Assembly: GCA_019056875.1 (NCBI GenBank)
Contig: DXJA01000142.1
Coordinates: 1 to 7,846, forward strand
DNA length: 7,846 nt
Direction of reading: 5' to 3'
Origin: Candidatus Jordarchaeum madagascarense
Lineage (GTDB): Archaea > Asgardarchaeota > Jordiarchaeia > Jordiarchaeales > Jordiarchaeaceae
A program made the position numbers and the translations under genes. Position 1 is the first letter of the stretch. Every line of letters starts with the position of its first letter. Below are positions 1 through 6,651 of this stretch, one piece after another. The notes under the pieces are model-generated. The model saw only the letters and a program-made list of their open reading frames with translations, was not told where the DNA came from and searched no databases.

Positions 1-391
1 AAATATTATCGTATATAGACATAGGGAACGGATTAGGTTTCTGAAAAACCATTCCCACCCTTTCCCGAAGTTTCACCACATTGGTTCCAAAATCATAAAT
101 GTTTTCACCATCAAGAAGCACTTCACCCTCAACCCTCGCATTATCCAAATCAACCATCCTGTTAAAAGACCTAATTAAAGTGGTTTTACCACAACCAGAG
201 GGACCAATTATTGCAGCTACATTATTCTTATAGATTTTGAGGTTTATGTTTTTTAAGACATGGTTTTTGATAAACCATAGATTTAGATTTTTAACCTCTA
301 TCTTCACTTCGTCATTTTCATGATTATTTTCTTTAGCTGTTTTATTTTCTCTATTGTTAGATATTATATGTTTGTTTAAAACGGATACCAT
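1..391 (-). CDS. pstB: Phosphate ABC transporter ATP-binding protein PstB (partial, 3' end beyond the left edge)
   Basis: This is the ATPase subunit of the PstSCAB phosphate importer. It works on the cytoplasmic side of the membrane, hydrolysing ATP to drive transport through PstC-PstA. Only the first 130 codons are present and the frame is open to the window edge. After a polar, Asn/Glu/Lys-rich leader of about 28 residues comes the ABC start (KIEVKNLNLWF, about 30-40), the Walker A loop GPSGCGKTT (63-71) and a Q-loop in GMVFQKPNPFPMS (113-125); the QKPNPFPMS stretch is characteristic of PstB among ABC ATPases. The signature motif, Walker B and H-loop lie outside the window. The ATG at 391 is 5 nt past the pstA stop and is preceded by GGTGA (397-401), which overlaps that stop codon and suggests translational coupling. 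The polar leader is longer than in many PstB proteins. Identification is secure. Confidence 0.95.
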   Translation of the reverse strand, partial: MVSVLNKHIISNNRENKTAKENNHENDEVKIEVKNLNLWFIKNHVLKNINLKIYKNNVAAIIGPSGCGKTTLIRSFNRMVDLDNARVEGEVLLDGENIYDFGTNVVKLRERVGMVFQKPNPFPMSIYDNI

Positions 392-396
392 TCTTT

Positions 397-1347
397 TCAC
401 CAACCTTTTCTTTTTTTCTGACCTCTAGCTCTAATATAGATTGCAACAACGCTGAAGAGTAGAACTAGTCCGAGTAGTATGAGAGCTGTTCCAAACTCGA
501 AAGGTCTGTTTATCTCCGCAAAGGGACTTGAGGTAGCCTCATAGTATAGATGATAGGTTAGCGCCATTACTGGCTGAAAGATACTTGTAGGGAAAAGGCT
601 ACTCTGGTAGAAGATTGAAGATGCGAAGAGTATGGCTGCTGTTTCACCAGCAATGCGTCCGATTCCCAGTATCGTACCAGTGGATATTCCAGGCGATGCG
701 ACAGGCAGAACAGTTGAGGTTATAGTCTCCCATTTTGTCGCTCCAAGAGCCAGGCTCGCCTCTCGGAAGCCTCTAGGTATAGTCTTTAAGGCTTCTTCTG
801 TTGACTTGATTATTATGGGGAGAGCCATAAACCCTAACACGAACCAACCGGCGAGAAGAGAAACACCGAAATCTAATTGTTTGGAAAAGAATGCGAAGGC
901 AAAGAGACCGAATACTATCGAGGGAACCCCAGCTAAGTTAGTAATAGATTGAATCATGAAGGATTTTAATCGCCCTTCATGCAGGTACTCGTTAATGTAT
1001 ACGGCGGAAAGAACCCCAAGGGGTACGGCTATGCATATTGCCCCGGATACAAGTGCAAGAGTTCCAAATATCATGGGGAGTATTCCACCATAGGGCATAA
1101 TTTGTAAATAAAATGGTTCGCCATAGAGAAAACTGAGATAACTTGATCCGAATGGCTCACCATAAAGCATTCTAAGTCCTGGTGTTCCGGTTAAGAACTC
1201 CCAGCTAAATGCTGGTGTGCCATAAAAAACTACGATGCCCATAATTAGGAAGAATGAAGCTAAAATGAGAAGGGTGGGAATATTGAAGAGTATTTCTCCG
1301 ATTCCAACTCGCTTCTTAATGATTGGCCACTCCGTTTCGCTTTTCAT
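397..1347 (-). CDS. pstA: Phosphate ABC transporter permease PstA
   Basis: This 316-residue integral membrane protein is one of the two channel-forming permeases of the PstSCAB importer. Hydrophobic segments are seen at about 21-42, 87-116, 132-154, 162-181, 217-242 and 285-305, which fits six membrane spans. The cytoplasmic EAA loop that contacts PstB runs from about 184 to 215 and includes REASLALGATKWETITSTVLP (195-215). GRIAGETA (230-237) is the usual PstA/PstC follow-on motif. The extracellular loop after the first span is enlarged and contains LYGEPF twice (61-66 and 74-79). The C-terminus is basic (RARGQKKRKGW). Its ATG overlaps the pstC stop by one base (TAATG), with GGAGG sitting in the last pstC codons, so pstC and pstA are probably translationally coupled. 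PstA rather than PstC is chosen because of operon order and the GETAAILF context. Confidence 0.95.
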   Translation of the reverse strand: MKSETEWPIIKKRVGIGEILFNIPTLLILASFFLIMGIVVFYGTPAFSWEFLTGTPGLRMLYGEPFGSSYLSFLYGEPFYLQIMPYGGILPMIFGTLALVSGAICIAVPLGVLSAVYINEYLHEGRLKSFMIQSITNLAGVPSIVFGLFAFAFFSKQLDFGVSLLAGWFVLGFMALPIIIKSTEEALKTIPRGFREASLALGATKWETITSTVLPVASPGISTGTILGIGRIAGETAAILFASSIFYQSSLFPTSIFQPVMALTYHLYYEATSSPFAEINRPFEFGTALILLGLVLLFSVVAIYIRARGQKKRKGW

Positions 1348-2480
1348 TATCTTGGTCCTCCGAACTTCTTTTTGAACCGGGTGTTAATAATATCTGCTAT
1401 AAAATTAACAAGGTATGTGATTAGGAAAAGTACCAGTGCCACACCGAAAAGTGCACTGTAGTGTAAGCTGCCTACTGCGGTTTCTCCCATCTCTGCCGCT
1501 ATCGCGGCGGTCATAGGTTTAACAGCGGTGAAGAACATTTCTAATGAGAGAGGCGGGATGTTTGCTACACCCCCGCAAACCATAAGCACGGCCATTGTTT
1601 CTCCAAGCGCCCTCCCCACAGCCAGAATAATGCTTGCGGTAATGCCTGAAATAGCAGCGGGTAAAAGTACCTTTCGCACCGTCTGGAAGTGAGTTGCCCC
1701 GAGAGCAAGTGAGGCTTCCTTATAGGATTTAGGAACAGCGCTTATCGCATCCTCGCTGATAGAAACAATTGTGGGAAGAATCATTATTGAAAGGATGATT
1801 GCCCCCGCTAAAGCGGTTTGACCAGACCTCAAACTAAAAGTATTAGCAATCTGAGGAGCAAGCACAGCAAGTCCAACAAAGCCATAAACTACAGAGGGAA
1901 CGCCCGCCAGAAGTTCGATAATTGGCTTCACAATGTTCTTAATCCTTTGTGGACAGTATTCCGATAAATGGATTGCTGAAAATATACCAATGGGAAGGGC
2001 TATAAGTAGAGCCCCACCAACAACAAGGAGAGTACCAACTATAAGAGGTAGAATCCCGAAATTGTAGCCACTAGGATCCCACGTTGAACCAGTAATAAAG
2101 TTCATGAAACCAATCAACATGTTTCCATTTGTCTGAATCAACGCATGGAGCCACATATATTCTGCTAAACCAATATCGTTGAGGAGGGGAAGAATATACG
2201 AACCATATTGCCAATATCCCATCTCTTGGATGATGGGAAGCCCTTGTTGTATTAGGAAAAATAGAATAAGCATAGTAATAACAAAACTTGAAAGAGCGCA
2301 GAAACCAGTAGCCCCCTCAGGTGAGAAAAGCCTCCTAAGATATTCTAACCCCCTTAACTTTAATACGTCGAGGCTAGGAGCCGGGCGACTAAGGATCTTG
2401 GGCCAAAGGTTTTTGAAACCTTTCCACAAACGCTTCATCATACCAATTATAGTTTCCAAGAGTGTTTTCTGTGTGCCCAT
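1347..2480 (-). CDS. pstC: Phosphate ABC transporter permease PstC
   Basis: This is the second permease of the phosphate importer, 377 residues against roughly 300-330 in familiar PstC proteins. The extra length lies in two places: a basic, probably cytoplasmic N-terminal segment of about 55 residues before the first span (57-80), and an enlarged extracellular loop (about 88-140) ending in the typical GSTWDPSGYNFGILPL stretch (131-146). Further hydrophobic segments lie near 142-170, 186-208, 222-240, 274-298 and 341-364. The EAA loop that docks PstB is KEASLALGATHFQTVRKVLLP (254-274), followed by GRALGETMAVLMVCG (289-303), a PstC hallmark. The ATG at 2480 is 14 nt after the pstS stop; GGCGGT at 2490-2495, one mismatch from GGAGGT, is the likely SD with a 9-nt spacer. 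In-frame ATGs at residues 14-15 would shorten the N-terminal segment but show no better SD. Confidence 0.95.
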   Translation of the reverse strand: MGTQKTLLETIIGMMKRLWKGFKNLWPKILSRPAPSLDVLKLRGLEYLRRLFSPEGATGFCALSSFVITMLILFFLIQQGLPIIQEMGYWQYGSYILPLLNDIGLAEYMWLHALIQTNGNMLIGFMNFITGSTWDPSGYNFGILPLIVGTLLVVGGALLIALPIGIFSAIHLSEYCPQRIKNIVKPIIELLAGVPSVVYGFVGLAVLAPQIANTFSLRSGQTALAGAIILSIMILPTIVSISEDAISAVPKSYKEASLALGATHFQTVRKVLLPAAISGITASIILAVGRALGETMAVLMVCGGVANIPPLSLEMFFTAVKPMTAAIAAEMGETAVGSLHYSALFGVALVLFLITYLVNFIADIINTRFKKKFGGPR

Positions 2481-2494
2481 TTTTGCTGTACCGC

Positions 2495-3424
2495 CTATAC
2501 AATTGACACGTAACCCGTCAACTCAACAATATTCTGACCAGTTGGACTCAGCACAAAATCTAGGTACATATCAATAAGTGAGCCCTTGAAGGGTGTACCA
2601 TTAGTTACATAATACAGTTCTCTCCAAGCAGGATATTCTCTGTTCTTAATAGTGTCTCTTGTTGGAGCGTAGAAAGTTCCGTTTTCTGCAGCAATTTCAG
2701 CGGTATTAACACCCTCAGTGTAGGCGAAACTACAGTACCCTATTGAGTAATATGTGCTCGTAACCGCGAAAACCATATCCTGATTGTTAGTTACTTCCTG
2801 ATTTACCTTAGTTTCACTTACTCCGAAACGTGTCTCAAAAGTTTCTCGAGTTCCGGAATTGGGTTCCCTACCAACAACCCATATGATTACAGGAGATAAA
2901 CTGGGGTCTACTTGGTTCCATTGGGTGTACACTCCACTGTATATTTTTACTACCTGATCTTTTGTTAGCTTTAAGTCCCCTTGCTCAATCCCGGGAATGT
3001 TCCAGATTATACAGATAGCGTCAAGTGCTACGGAACGTAATACAAGATTTATCCCGTTTACAGCAGCTCTATTAATTTCACTACTCTCAGGGGGCCTAGA
3101 AACAGCTCCTATTGGCGAAATTCTATCAATAACATTGCTGTATCCCAAGCCAGAACCGCCGGCGGATACCTGAACATTTACCCCGGTGATATAATGGAAA
3201 AGAGGCGCCATAGCAAGTGAAATCGGCAGCACTGTTGTTGATCCCGCAATATTTATGGTATCTGAGGAATGTCCAGTATATAGTCCGAGAGTCTGCTGTA
3301 GATCCGCTTGGGGTTTAACGTAGATAAAAGGATAAATCACAAATACCGAGATTGCCGCCACTGCCAGTAAGAGTATAACAATCAATGCCGTTTTTCTGGG
3401 AATTTTTCGTAATATTGCTGCCAT
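2495..3424 (-). CDS. pstS: Phosphate-binding protein PstS, membrane-anchored
   Basis: This 309-residue extracytoplasmic binding protein captures phosphate and delivers it to PstC-PstA. After a basic N-terminus comes a single hydrophobic helix (about 12-35). There is no lipobox cysteine, so a signal anchor or uncleaved anchor is more likely than a lipoprotein. Phosphate-loop motifs are all visible: AGSTTVLPI (60-68), SAGGSGLG (87-94), GAVSRPP (106-112) and VGREPNSGTRETFE (184-197). DMVFAVTSTYYSIGYCSFAY (216-235) matches the family's conserved stretch before the C-terminal lobe. It is first in the operon and faces the divergent phoU gene. The ATG at 3424 is the only usable start: the frame is closed by an upstream TGA with no ATG, GTG or TTG between. 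GGAG lies only one base before the ATG, an unusually short spacing, so initiation may depend on a short leader. Confidence 0.94.
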   Translation of the reverse strand: MAAILRKIPRKTALIVILLLAVAAISVFVIYPFIYVKPQADLQQTLGLYTGHSSDTINIAGSTTVLPISLAMAPLFHYITGVNVQVSAGGSGLGYSNVIDRISPIGAVSRPPESSEINRAAVNGINLVLRSVALDAICIIWNIPGIEQGDLKLTKDQVVKIYSGVYTQWNQVDPSLSPVIIWVVGREPNSGTRETFETRFGVSETKVNQEVTNNQDMVFAVTSTYYSIGYCSFAYTEGVNTAEIAAENGTFYAPTRDTIKNREYPAWRELYYVTNGTPFKGSLIDMYLDFVLSPTGQNIVELTGYVSIV

Positions 3425-3534
3425 TCTCCTGAATCTGATGCCTCTTCCGAGTGGACATCATTTCTTGTACTATACTAATATTTTCCTAAAGATTCTTAAG
3501 GATACATGAGTATCCTTATGTAGGTGTTTAGAAT
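3425..3534. promoter_or_regulatory. Divergent promoter region between pstS and phoU
   Basis: This 110-bp segment separates the outward-facing pstS (minus) and phoU (plus) starts, so it must hold both promoters. A TATA-like AT tract at about 3471-3486 (tatactaatatttt) is the best core element on either strand. A start about 25 bp from its centre would fall near 3450 for pstS, giving a leader of about 27 nt, and near 3500 for phoU, inside the palindrome listed separately. The two core promoters would therefore overlap and share control. The TATA assignment is inferred from sequence only. Confidence 0.6.
3497..3518. promoter_or_regulatory. Perfect 9-bp inverted repeat, candidate Pho operator
   Basis: The arms TAAGGATAC (3497-3505) and GTATCCTTA (3510-3518) are exact reverse complements separated by ATGA. 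The repeat sits 16 bp before the phoU ATG, just upstream of the phoU SD (AGGTG at 3522-3526). A related half-site, TCCTAA (3484-3489), forms a second imperfect palindrome with the left arm: CCTAAAGA, T, TCTTAAGG, with one mismatched pair. A dimeric or tetrameric repressor such as the adjacent AbrB-PhoU protein could bind here and block the start of phoU, pstS or both. The symmetry is directly visible; the binding protein is inferred. Confidence 0.6.
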
Positions 3535-4518
3535 ATGGAATCTAGAAAAATCCAAGAGGTAAAAGGGTCTTTCTATGTTTACCTACCAAAAAACTGGTGT
3601 GCGAAATCCAAGCTAAAAGGTGGAAGTGAGGTAAACTTTCAGGAGCTGGAGGATGGATGCCTAATAGTTTTTTCTGGTAAGGATTCTTATAAGCGAAAGT
3701 TAGAGGGCACTTTTGACATAGAGAATTGTGACCCTTATATGGCTCATGTTATGATAGTTTCGAGTTATATAGTCGGACTTGACCAAGTGAATCTAGTATC
3801 TACAAAAGAAATATCCCTTGAAGTTAGAGAAGACATAGAAAAAGCGGTCAGAAACATGATTGGAATAGAAGTTGTTGATGAAACTGACAAATCTATTATA
3901 ATTAAAGACATCAGTGAAGGAACATCCATAAGACTCATAATTCAGAGACTGCTCAACACTACAGGTTATATTCTAAACAGCGTAGTCCGGGTTCTTGGAA
4001 ACGGAGATCGGAAGGAGGCTCAGGTTATTATCAACCGTGATGATGATGTTGATCGTTACAACTGGCTTGTACAGAGAATGGTGCATTTAACACTTGAGAA
4101 CCCATCTCTAGCCCGACAATTAAATATATTGCCTATAGAAGGTCTGCATTATAGCCACATAACACGATACATAGAAAGAATAGCAGATCATGCAGTAGCG
4201 GTAGCTGAGCAGATTCTAGCCTCTGGAGTGGCTAATGAGGAGTTATCAAAGCTTGCAGAAAAGGCGAACAGTTTGTACGGTTCACTCCTAAATGTTTTTT
4301 TCAATAGGAACTTAAGTAAAGCCTTTGAGATTCTGGAGCAGAGGAGTAGTCTCAAAAAAGAATTACGAAGAGTGGAATCTGAATTTCCAGAATGTAAAGT
4401 GATTATTATACACCTTGAGAGAATTATTGATTATTGCTCAGACATTTCTGAAACCGCCATAGATCAAACCCTTTACGAGATAATACTGAGAGGAAAGTCC
4501 ATCAAATGTAGTCAATAA
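3535..4518 (+). CDS. phoU: PhoU family phosphate regulator with N-terminal AbrB/SpoVT DNA-binding domain
   Basis: This 327-residue protein combines an N-terminal swapped-hairpin AbrB-type domain (about 3-46: RKIQEVKGSFYVYLPKNW followed by LKGGSEVNFQELEDGCLIV) with two helical PhoU repeats. The first repeat is around 65-185 and includes the acidic RDDDVDRYNWL (168-178). The second is around 205-320, with ERIADHAVAVAEQ (214-226) and LERIIDYCSDISETAID (294-310). These E/DxxxD patterns are the metal-cluster motifs of PhoU. PhoU proteins restrain PstSCAB when phosphate is plentiful, and the AbrB fusion suggests this one also binds DNA directly. It faces the pst operon across a 110-bp promoter region containing a palindrome, which supports autoregulation and pst control. 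The ATG at 3535 has AGGTG 8 nt upstream. The family assignment is secure; the DNA target is inferred. Confidence 0.93.
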   Translation: MESRKIQEVKGSFYVYLPKNWCAKSKLKGGSEVNFQELEDGCLIVFSGKDSYKRKLEGTFDIENCDPYMAHVMIVSSYIVGLDQVNLVSTKEISLEVREDIEKAVRNMIGIEVVDETDKSIIIKDISEGTSIRLIIQRLLNTTGYILNSVVRVLGNGDRKEAQVIINRDDDVDRYNWLVQRMVHLTLENPSLARQLNILPIEGLHYSHITRYIERIADHAVAVAEQILASGVANEELSKLAEKANSLYGSLLNVFFNRNLSKAFEILEQRSSLKKELRRVESEFPECKVIIIHLERIIDYCSDISETAIDQTLYEIILRGKSIKCSQ

Positions 4519-4540
4519 TGAAATTCAATAATGGGAAAAG

Positions 4541-4605
4541 TTTTAGGGCCGAAAAATGAATTTTACTAATTTTTTTATTTTTAGTGAACCTTATTGGCTC
4601 TAAAA
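4541..4605 (+). terminator. Poly-T terminator region after phoU, within a long-range inverted repeat
   Basis: A T-rich run at 4570-4582 (seven T, one A, five T) lies about 50 nt past the phoU stop and fits archaeal termination at U-rich tracts. It is flanked by TTTTAGGGCC (4541-4550) and GGCTCTAAAA (4596-4605), which pair over 10 bp with one G-U. An inner pair, ACTAA (4565-4569) with TTAGT (4581-4585), encloses most of the T tract. The tract is the firmer evidence; the long loop makes the outer stem uncertain. Confidence 0.55.
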
Positions 4606-4765
4606 CCACATTTTATCATAAAGCAGAGTTAATATGCTAATCTAACTTCTCATATTCATGTAGATAGATATGCATTATAAACCTATATACAGAAAAATAT
4701 GGGCGTTAAGAAGGGCAGATGCTATTAATTGAAACTAATATATGATGTTTTAATTCACTATAGTT
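4606..4765. other. AT-rich convergent intergenic remainder, no gene seen
   Basis: This segment lies between the phoU terminator region and the LarA-like stop. I find no convincing ORF or RNA gene. A short A run at 4693-4697 gives T5 on the minus strand and could end the LarA-like transcript weakly. A TATA-like cattataaacc (4672-4682) faces the plus strand but has no gene downstream on that strand. Confidence 0.4.
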
Positions 4766-6454
4766 TTAAAAATCTATTGAATAGGGGTGTTCCCCATTTT
4801 TAAATTCAGGAATTACATTCCAAGCTTCACGAACCATTAGAAGTGAAGAGGGATTAGCTATGCGTGTTACTTGATCAATCGCTTCAACTAAATTTTCTAC
4901 ATTAATGATGGGGAGTCTGCTAACATCTTTAAAGGATTTTCCAGAAACAAGTATGAGATTCCTCCCCTCAACCTCCATAATATTTCTTATTAGGAGAGCC
5001 TTGGGATCTTCGTGGACCATATCCAGAAATTCGTCGTATTTGAGGGTCATAACTTTATTGAGTTTGACTAGATCCTCACGACCTAAATCTGTTATCAACA
5101 CGGTTAAACCATTAGGTTTGAGAAGTTGTTTTGTGGTTCCTAGTGATTGTAGACTTGAATAAATGTCTTGGTCATATGGTTTCCCAGGTGCCACTATAAC
5201 CACTTCTGCTCTTTCATCTACTTCCTTTGTGAAAAGATTTTTAGAAATCTCCATTCCCTTGGCGTAAGCATTTTCAGGATTCCCGGCAACGAATTCTACC
5301 ACCTCACCCCTGTTGTTAATAACGGCGTTTAGGAGGAAATCAATGCCACAAAGTGAAGCTACGCTTTGCGTGTCTCTAAACACAGGATTATCTGCAGTGG
5401 ATCCTATTCTGCTACCTAAAAGCATTCCTCTAACTTGATTACACACGATTGTTTCTGCCCCTGCCACTCCCGGGAGGATGGCTTGATAACCTCCAGTAAA
5501 TCCGGAGTAGGGGTGTGGGCGAATGGATCCAATAGCTATACGATAATCGGCTTCTACCACCTTTGTATTTATCTTCAGATTTGCACCCGATAGCGTTCTT
5601 CCAACCTCTGTCAGACCATCTTCATCCAAAGCGTCGTGGAGATTAATACGGTATTTATCCAAAAGTTTACTATCCAACATCTTCGCAAATTGGCTTGGAT
5701 CCATCTTATTTAGGCCGCAGGCTAGAACCAGCTCAATTTCTGGTACTTGGACTTTTTTTAATTCGCTAAGAATCAGTTTCAATACATCGCGGGTATGGAG
5801 ATAGGAATTATATTCGACAATTATTGCTACACTTTTTGCTCCAGAAACTTCTTTCGGTAGAGAGTCGGTTCCCATTGGTTTTTCCAAAACATTGCGAACA
5901 GAATTTATTGATAATTTTTTAAGGGTAGTTTTTTTGGGTTCGATCACACCTTTAAAAATTTGTTCAGGAATTTTTGTCGACTCCAATCTATTTCCGCATC
6001 TTAGTGAAATGTTTATCCTTTTTCTATTTATTTCGCTCTTGGCTTTCTCCTTTTTAAACCAAACCAGTTTTTCATGAATTGCACCTTTAGCTAGTTCGTA
6101 CTGTTCAAATAAGGGATGATTAACATTATAGATAAGGGCCGACCTATCCAGATATTCGAAGCCAACCCCCAGCTTTTCACCACAGGAAAAAGCAGTTTGA
6201 AGCAAATCAAAAAGAGCTCTTACGCACTTTTCTCGCCTTAATCCCAACTCTATCTTTGACAGATTATCCAGAATAGTAAAAGTGTTAAGCTCCAACCATT
6301 TGAAATCAAATCCACTTAAAATCTGGGGGTGTTTAAATACTACTTTCTCAATACATGATTTGAATTTAGAGCTGGCATTGGGCATGTTTACTGTCTCTAA
6401 CACGCTTAGTAACTCGCTGAAGAGCATTATAGAAATTAGAACTATTCTTTCCAA
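4766..6454 (-). CDS. LarA/DUF2088 superfamily protein with degenerate nickel-pincer active site and N-terminal extension
   Basis: This is a 562-residue protein whose region from about 147 to the end matches the LarA (nickel-dependent lactate racemase) fold; typical LarA is about 425 residues. Family landmarks are INISLRCGNRLESTKIPE (147-164), IFKGVIEPKK (166-175), RPHPYSGFTGGYQAILPGVAGAET (312-335), DNPVFRD (355-361) and VVIVAPGKPYDQDIYSSLQSL (418-438). Aligned by eye to Lactiplantibacillus plantarum LarA, R75 becomes S217, H108 becomes N249, cofactor-anchoring K184 becomes Q324, nickel ligand H200 becomes Q340 and K298 becomes Y427; only H174 is kept, as H314. Racemase activity through the usual pincer cofactor is therefore unlikely and the function is unknown. 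Residues 1-145 look helical and are unrecognised. The start is TTG at 6454 with AGGAGG at 6467-6472 (12-nt spacer); an ATG at 6427 is the alternative. No larB, larC or larE lies nearby. Confidence 0.85.
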   Translation of the reverse strand: MERIVLISIMLFSELLSVLETVNMPNASSKFKSCIEKVVFKHPQILSGFDFKWLELNTFTILDNLSKIELGLRREKCVRALFDLLQTAFSCGEKLGVGFEYLDRSALIYNVNHPLFEQYELAKGAIHEKLVWFKKEKAKSEINRKRINISLRCGNRLESTKIPEQIFKGVIEPKKTTLKKLSINSVRNVLEKPMGTDSLPKEVSGAKSVAIIVEYNSYLHTRDVLKLILSELKKVQVPEIELVLACGLNKMDPSQFAKMLDSKLLDKYRINLHDALDEDGLTEVGRTLSGANLKINTKVVEADYRIAIGSIRPHPYSGFTGGYQAILPGVAGAETIVCNQVRGMLLGSRIGSTADNPVFRDTQSVASLCGIDFLLNAVINNRGEVVEFVAGNPENAYAKGMEISKNLFTKEVDERAEVVIVAPGKPYDQDIYSSLQSLGTTKQLLKPNGLTVLITDLGREDLVKLNKVMTLKYDEFLDMVHEDPKALLIRNIMEVEGRNLILVSGKSFKDVSRLPIINVENLVEAIDQVTRIANPSSLLMVREAWNVIPEFKNGEHPYSIDF

Positions 6455-6466
6455 AGCCAGCGTCTG

Positions 6467-6472
6467 CCTCCT
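6467..6472 (-). promoter_or_regulatory. Ribosome binding site supporting the TTG start of the LarA-like gene
   Basis: On the minus strand AGGAGG lies 12 nt before TTG (6454) and about 40 nt before the first ATG (6427). This favours an upstream non-ATG start. A CTG in the same frame at 6460 would give a tighter 6-nt spacing but is a rare initiator. An in-frame TAG at 6485-6487 closes the frame upstream. Confidence 0.55.
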
Positions 6473-6537
6473 TTTCGGTTCCTGCTAGGATCACAAGCTC
6501 AGATTCCAGATTGGTAATAACCACTAATAATCTTTTT

Positions 6538-6555
6538 TTAATATATAATTGAATT
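6538..6555 (-). promoter_or_regulatory. Candidate TATA box for the LarA-like gene
   Basis: Read on the minus strand, this AT tract contains ATTATATATTAAA. It lies about 90 nt upstream of the TTG start, and initiation about 25 bp downstream would give a leader of roughly 65 nt. The surrounding DNA is very AT-rich, so chance matches are easy. Confidence 0.35.
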
Positions 6556-6627
6556 TAATATTAACGATACTTTAGCGATAAAACGGTTCTTGCAACAAAT
6601 TAGACAATAAACATAGAATCCTTATTA

Positions 6628-6651
6628 TGATTTTCATATAACTGAAAATCA
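6628..6651. promoter_or_regulatory. Perfect 9-bp inverted repeat, candidate operator in the divergent region
   Basis: The arms TGATTTTCA (6628-6636) and TGAAAATCA (6643-6651) are exact reverse complements with a 6-nt spacer, TATAAC. The site lies in the roughly 480-bp region between the divergent LarA-like and GTPase genes, about 175 bp from the LarA-like start and 285 bp from the GTPase start. Spacing and symmetry suit a dimeric DNA-binding protein. No poly-T follows on either strand, so it does not look like a terminator. A shorter palindrome, TTTAAC-AA-GTTAAA, lies at 6693-6706. Confidence 0.4.

Noticed and set aside
632..952. 106-codon plus-strand frame opposite pstA
   Set aside because: It is antisense to the conserved PstA EAA-loop region and resembles no protein.
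2179..2577. 132-codon plus-strand frame opposite the pstC start and pstS end
   Set aside because: It lies antisense to well-supported pst genes and shows no domain or SD.
4766..6454. LarA-like gene as a plain nickel-dependent lactate racemase
   Set aside because: The cofactor lysine, nickel histidine and most catalytic residues are replaced, and no larB, larC or larE cofactor genes are adjacent.
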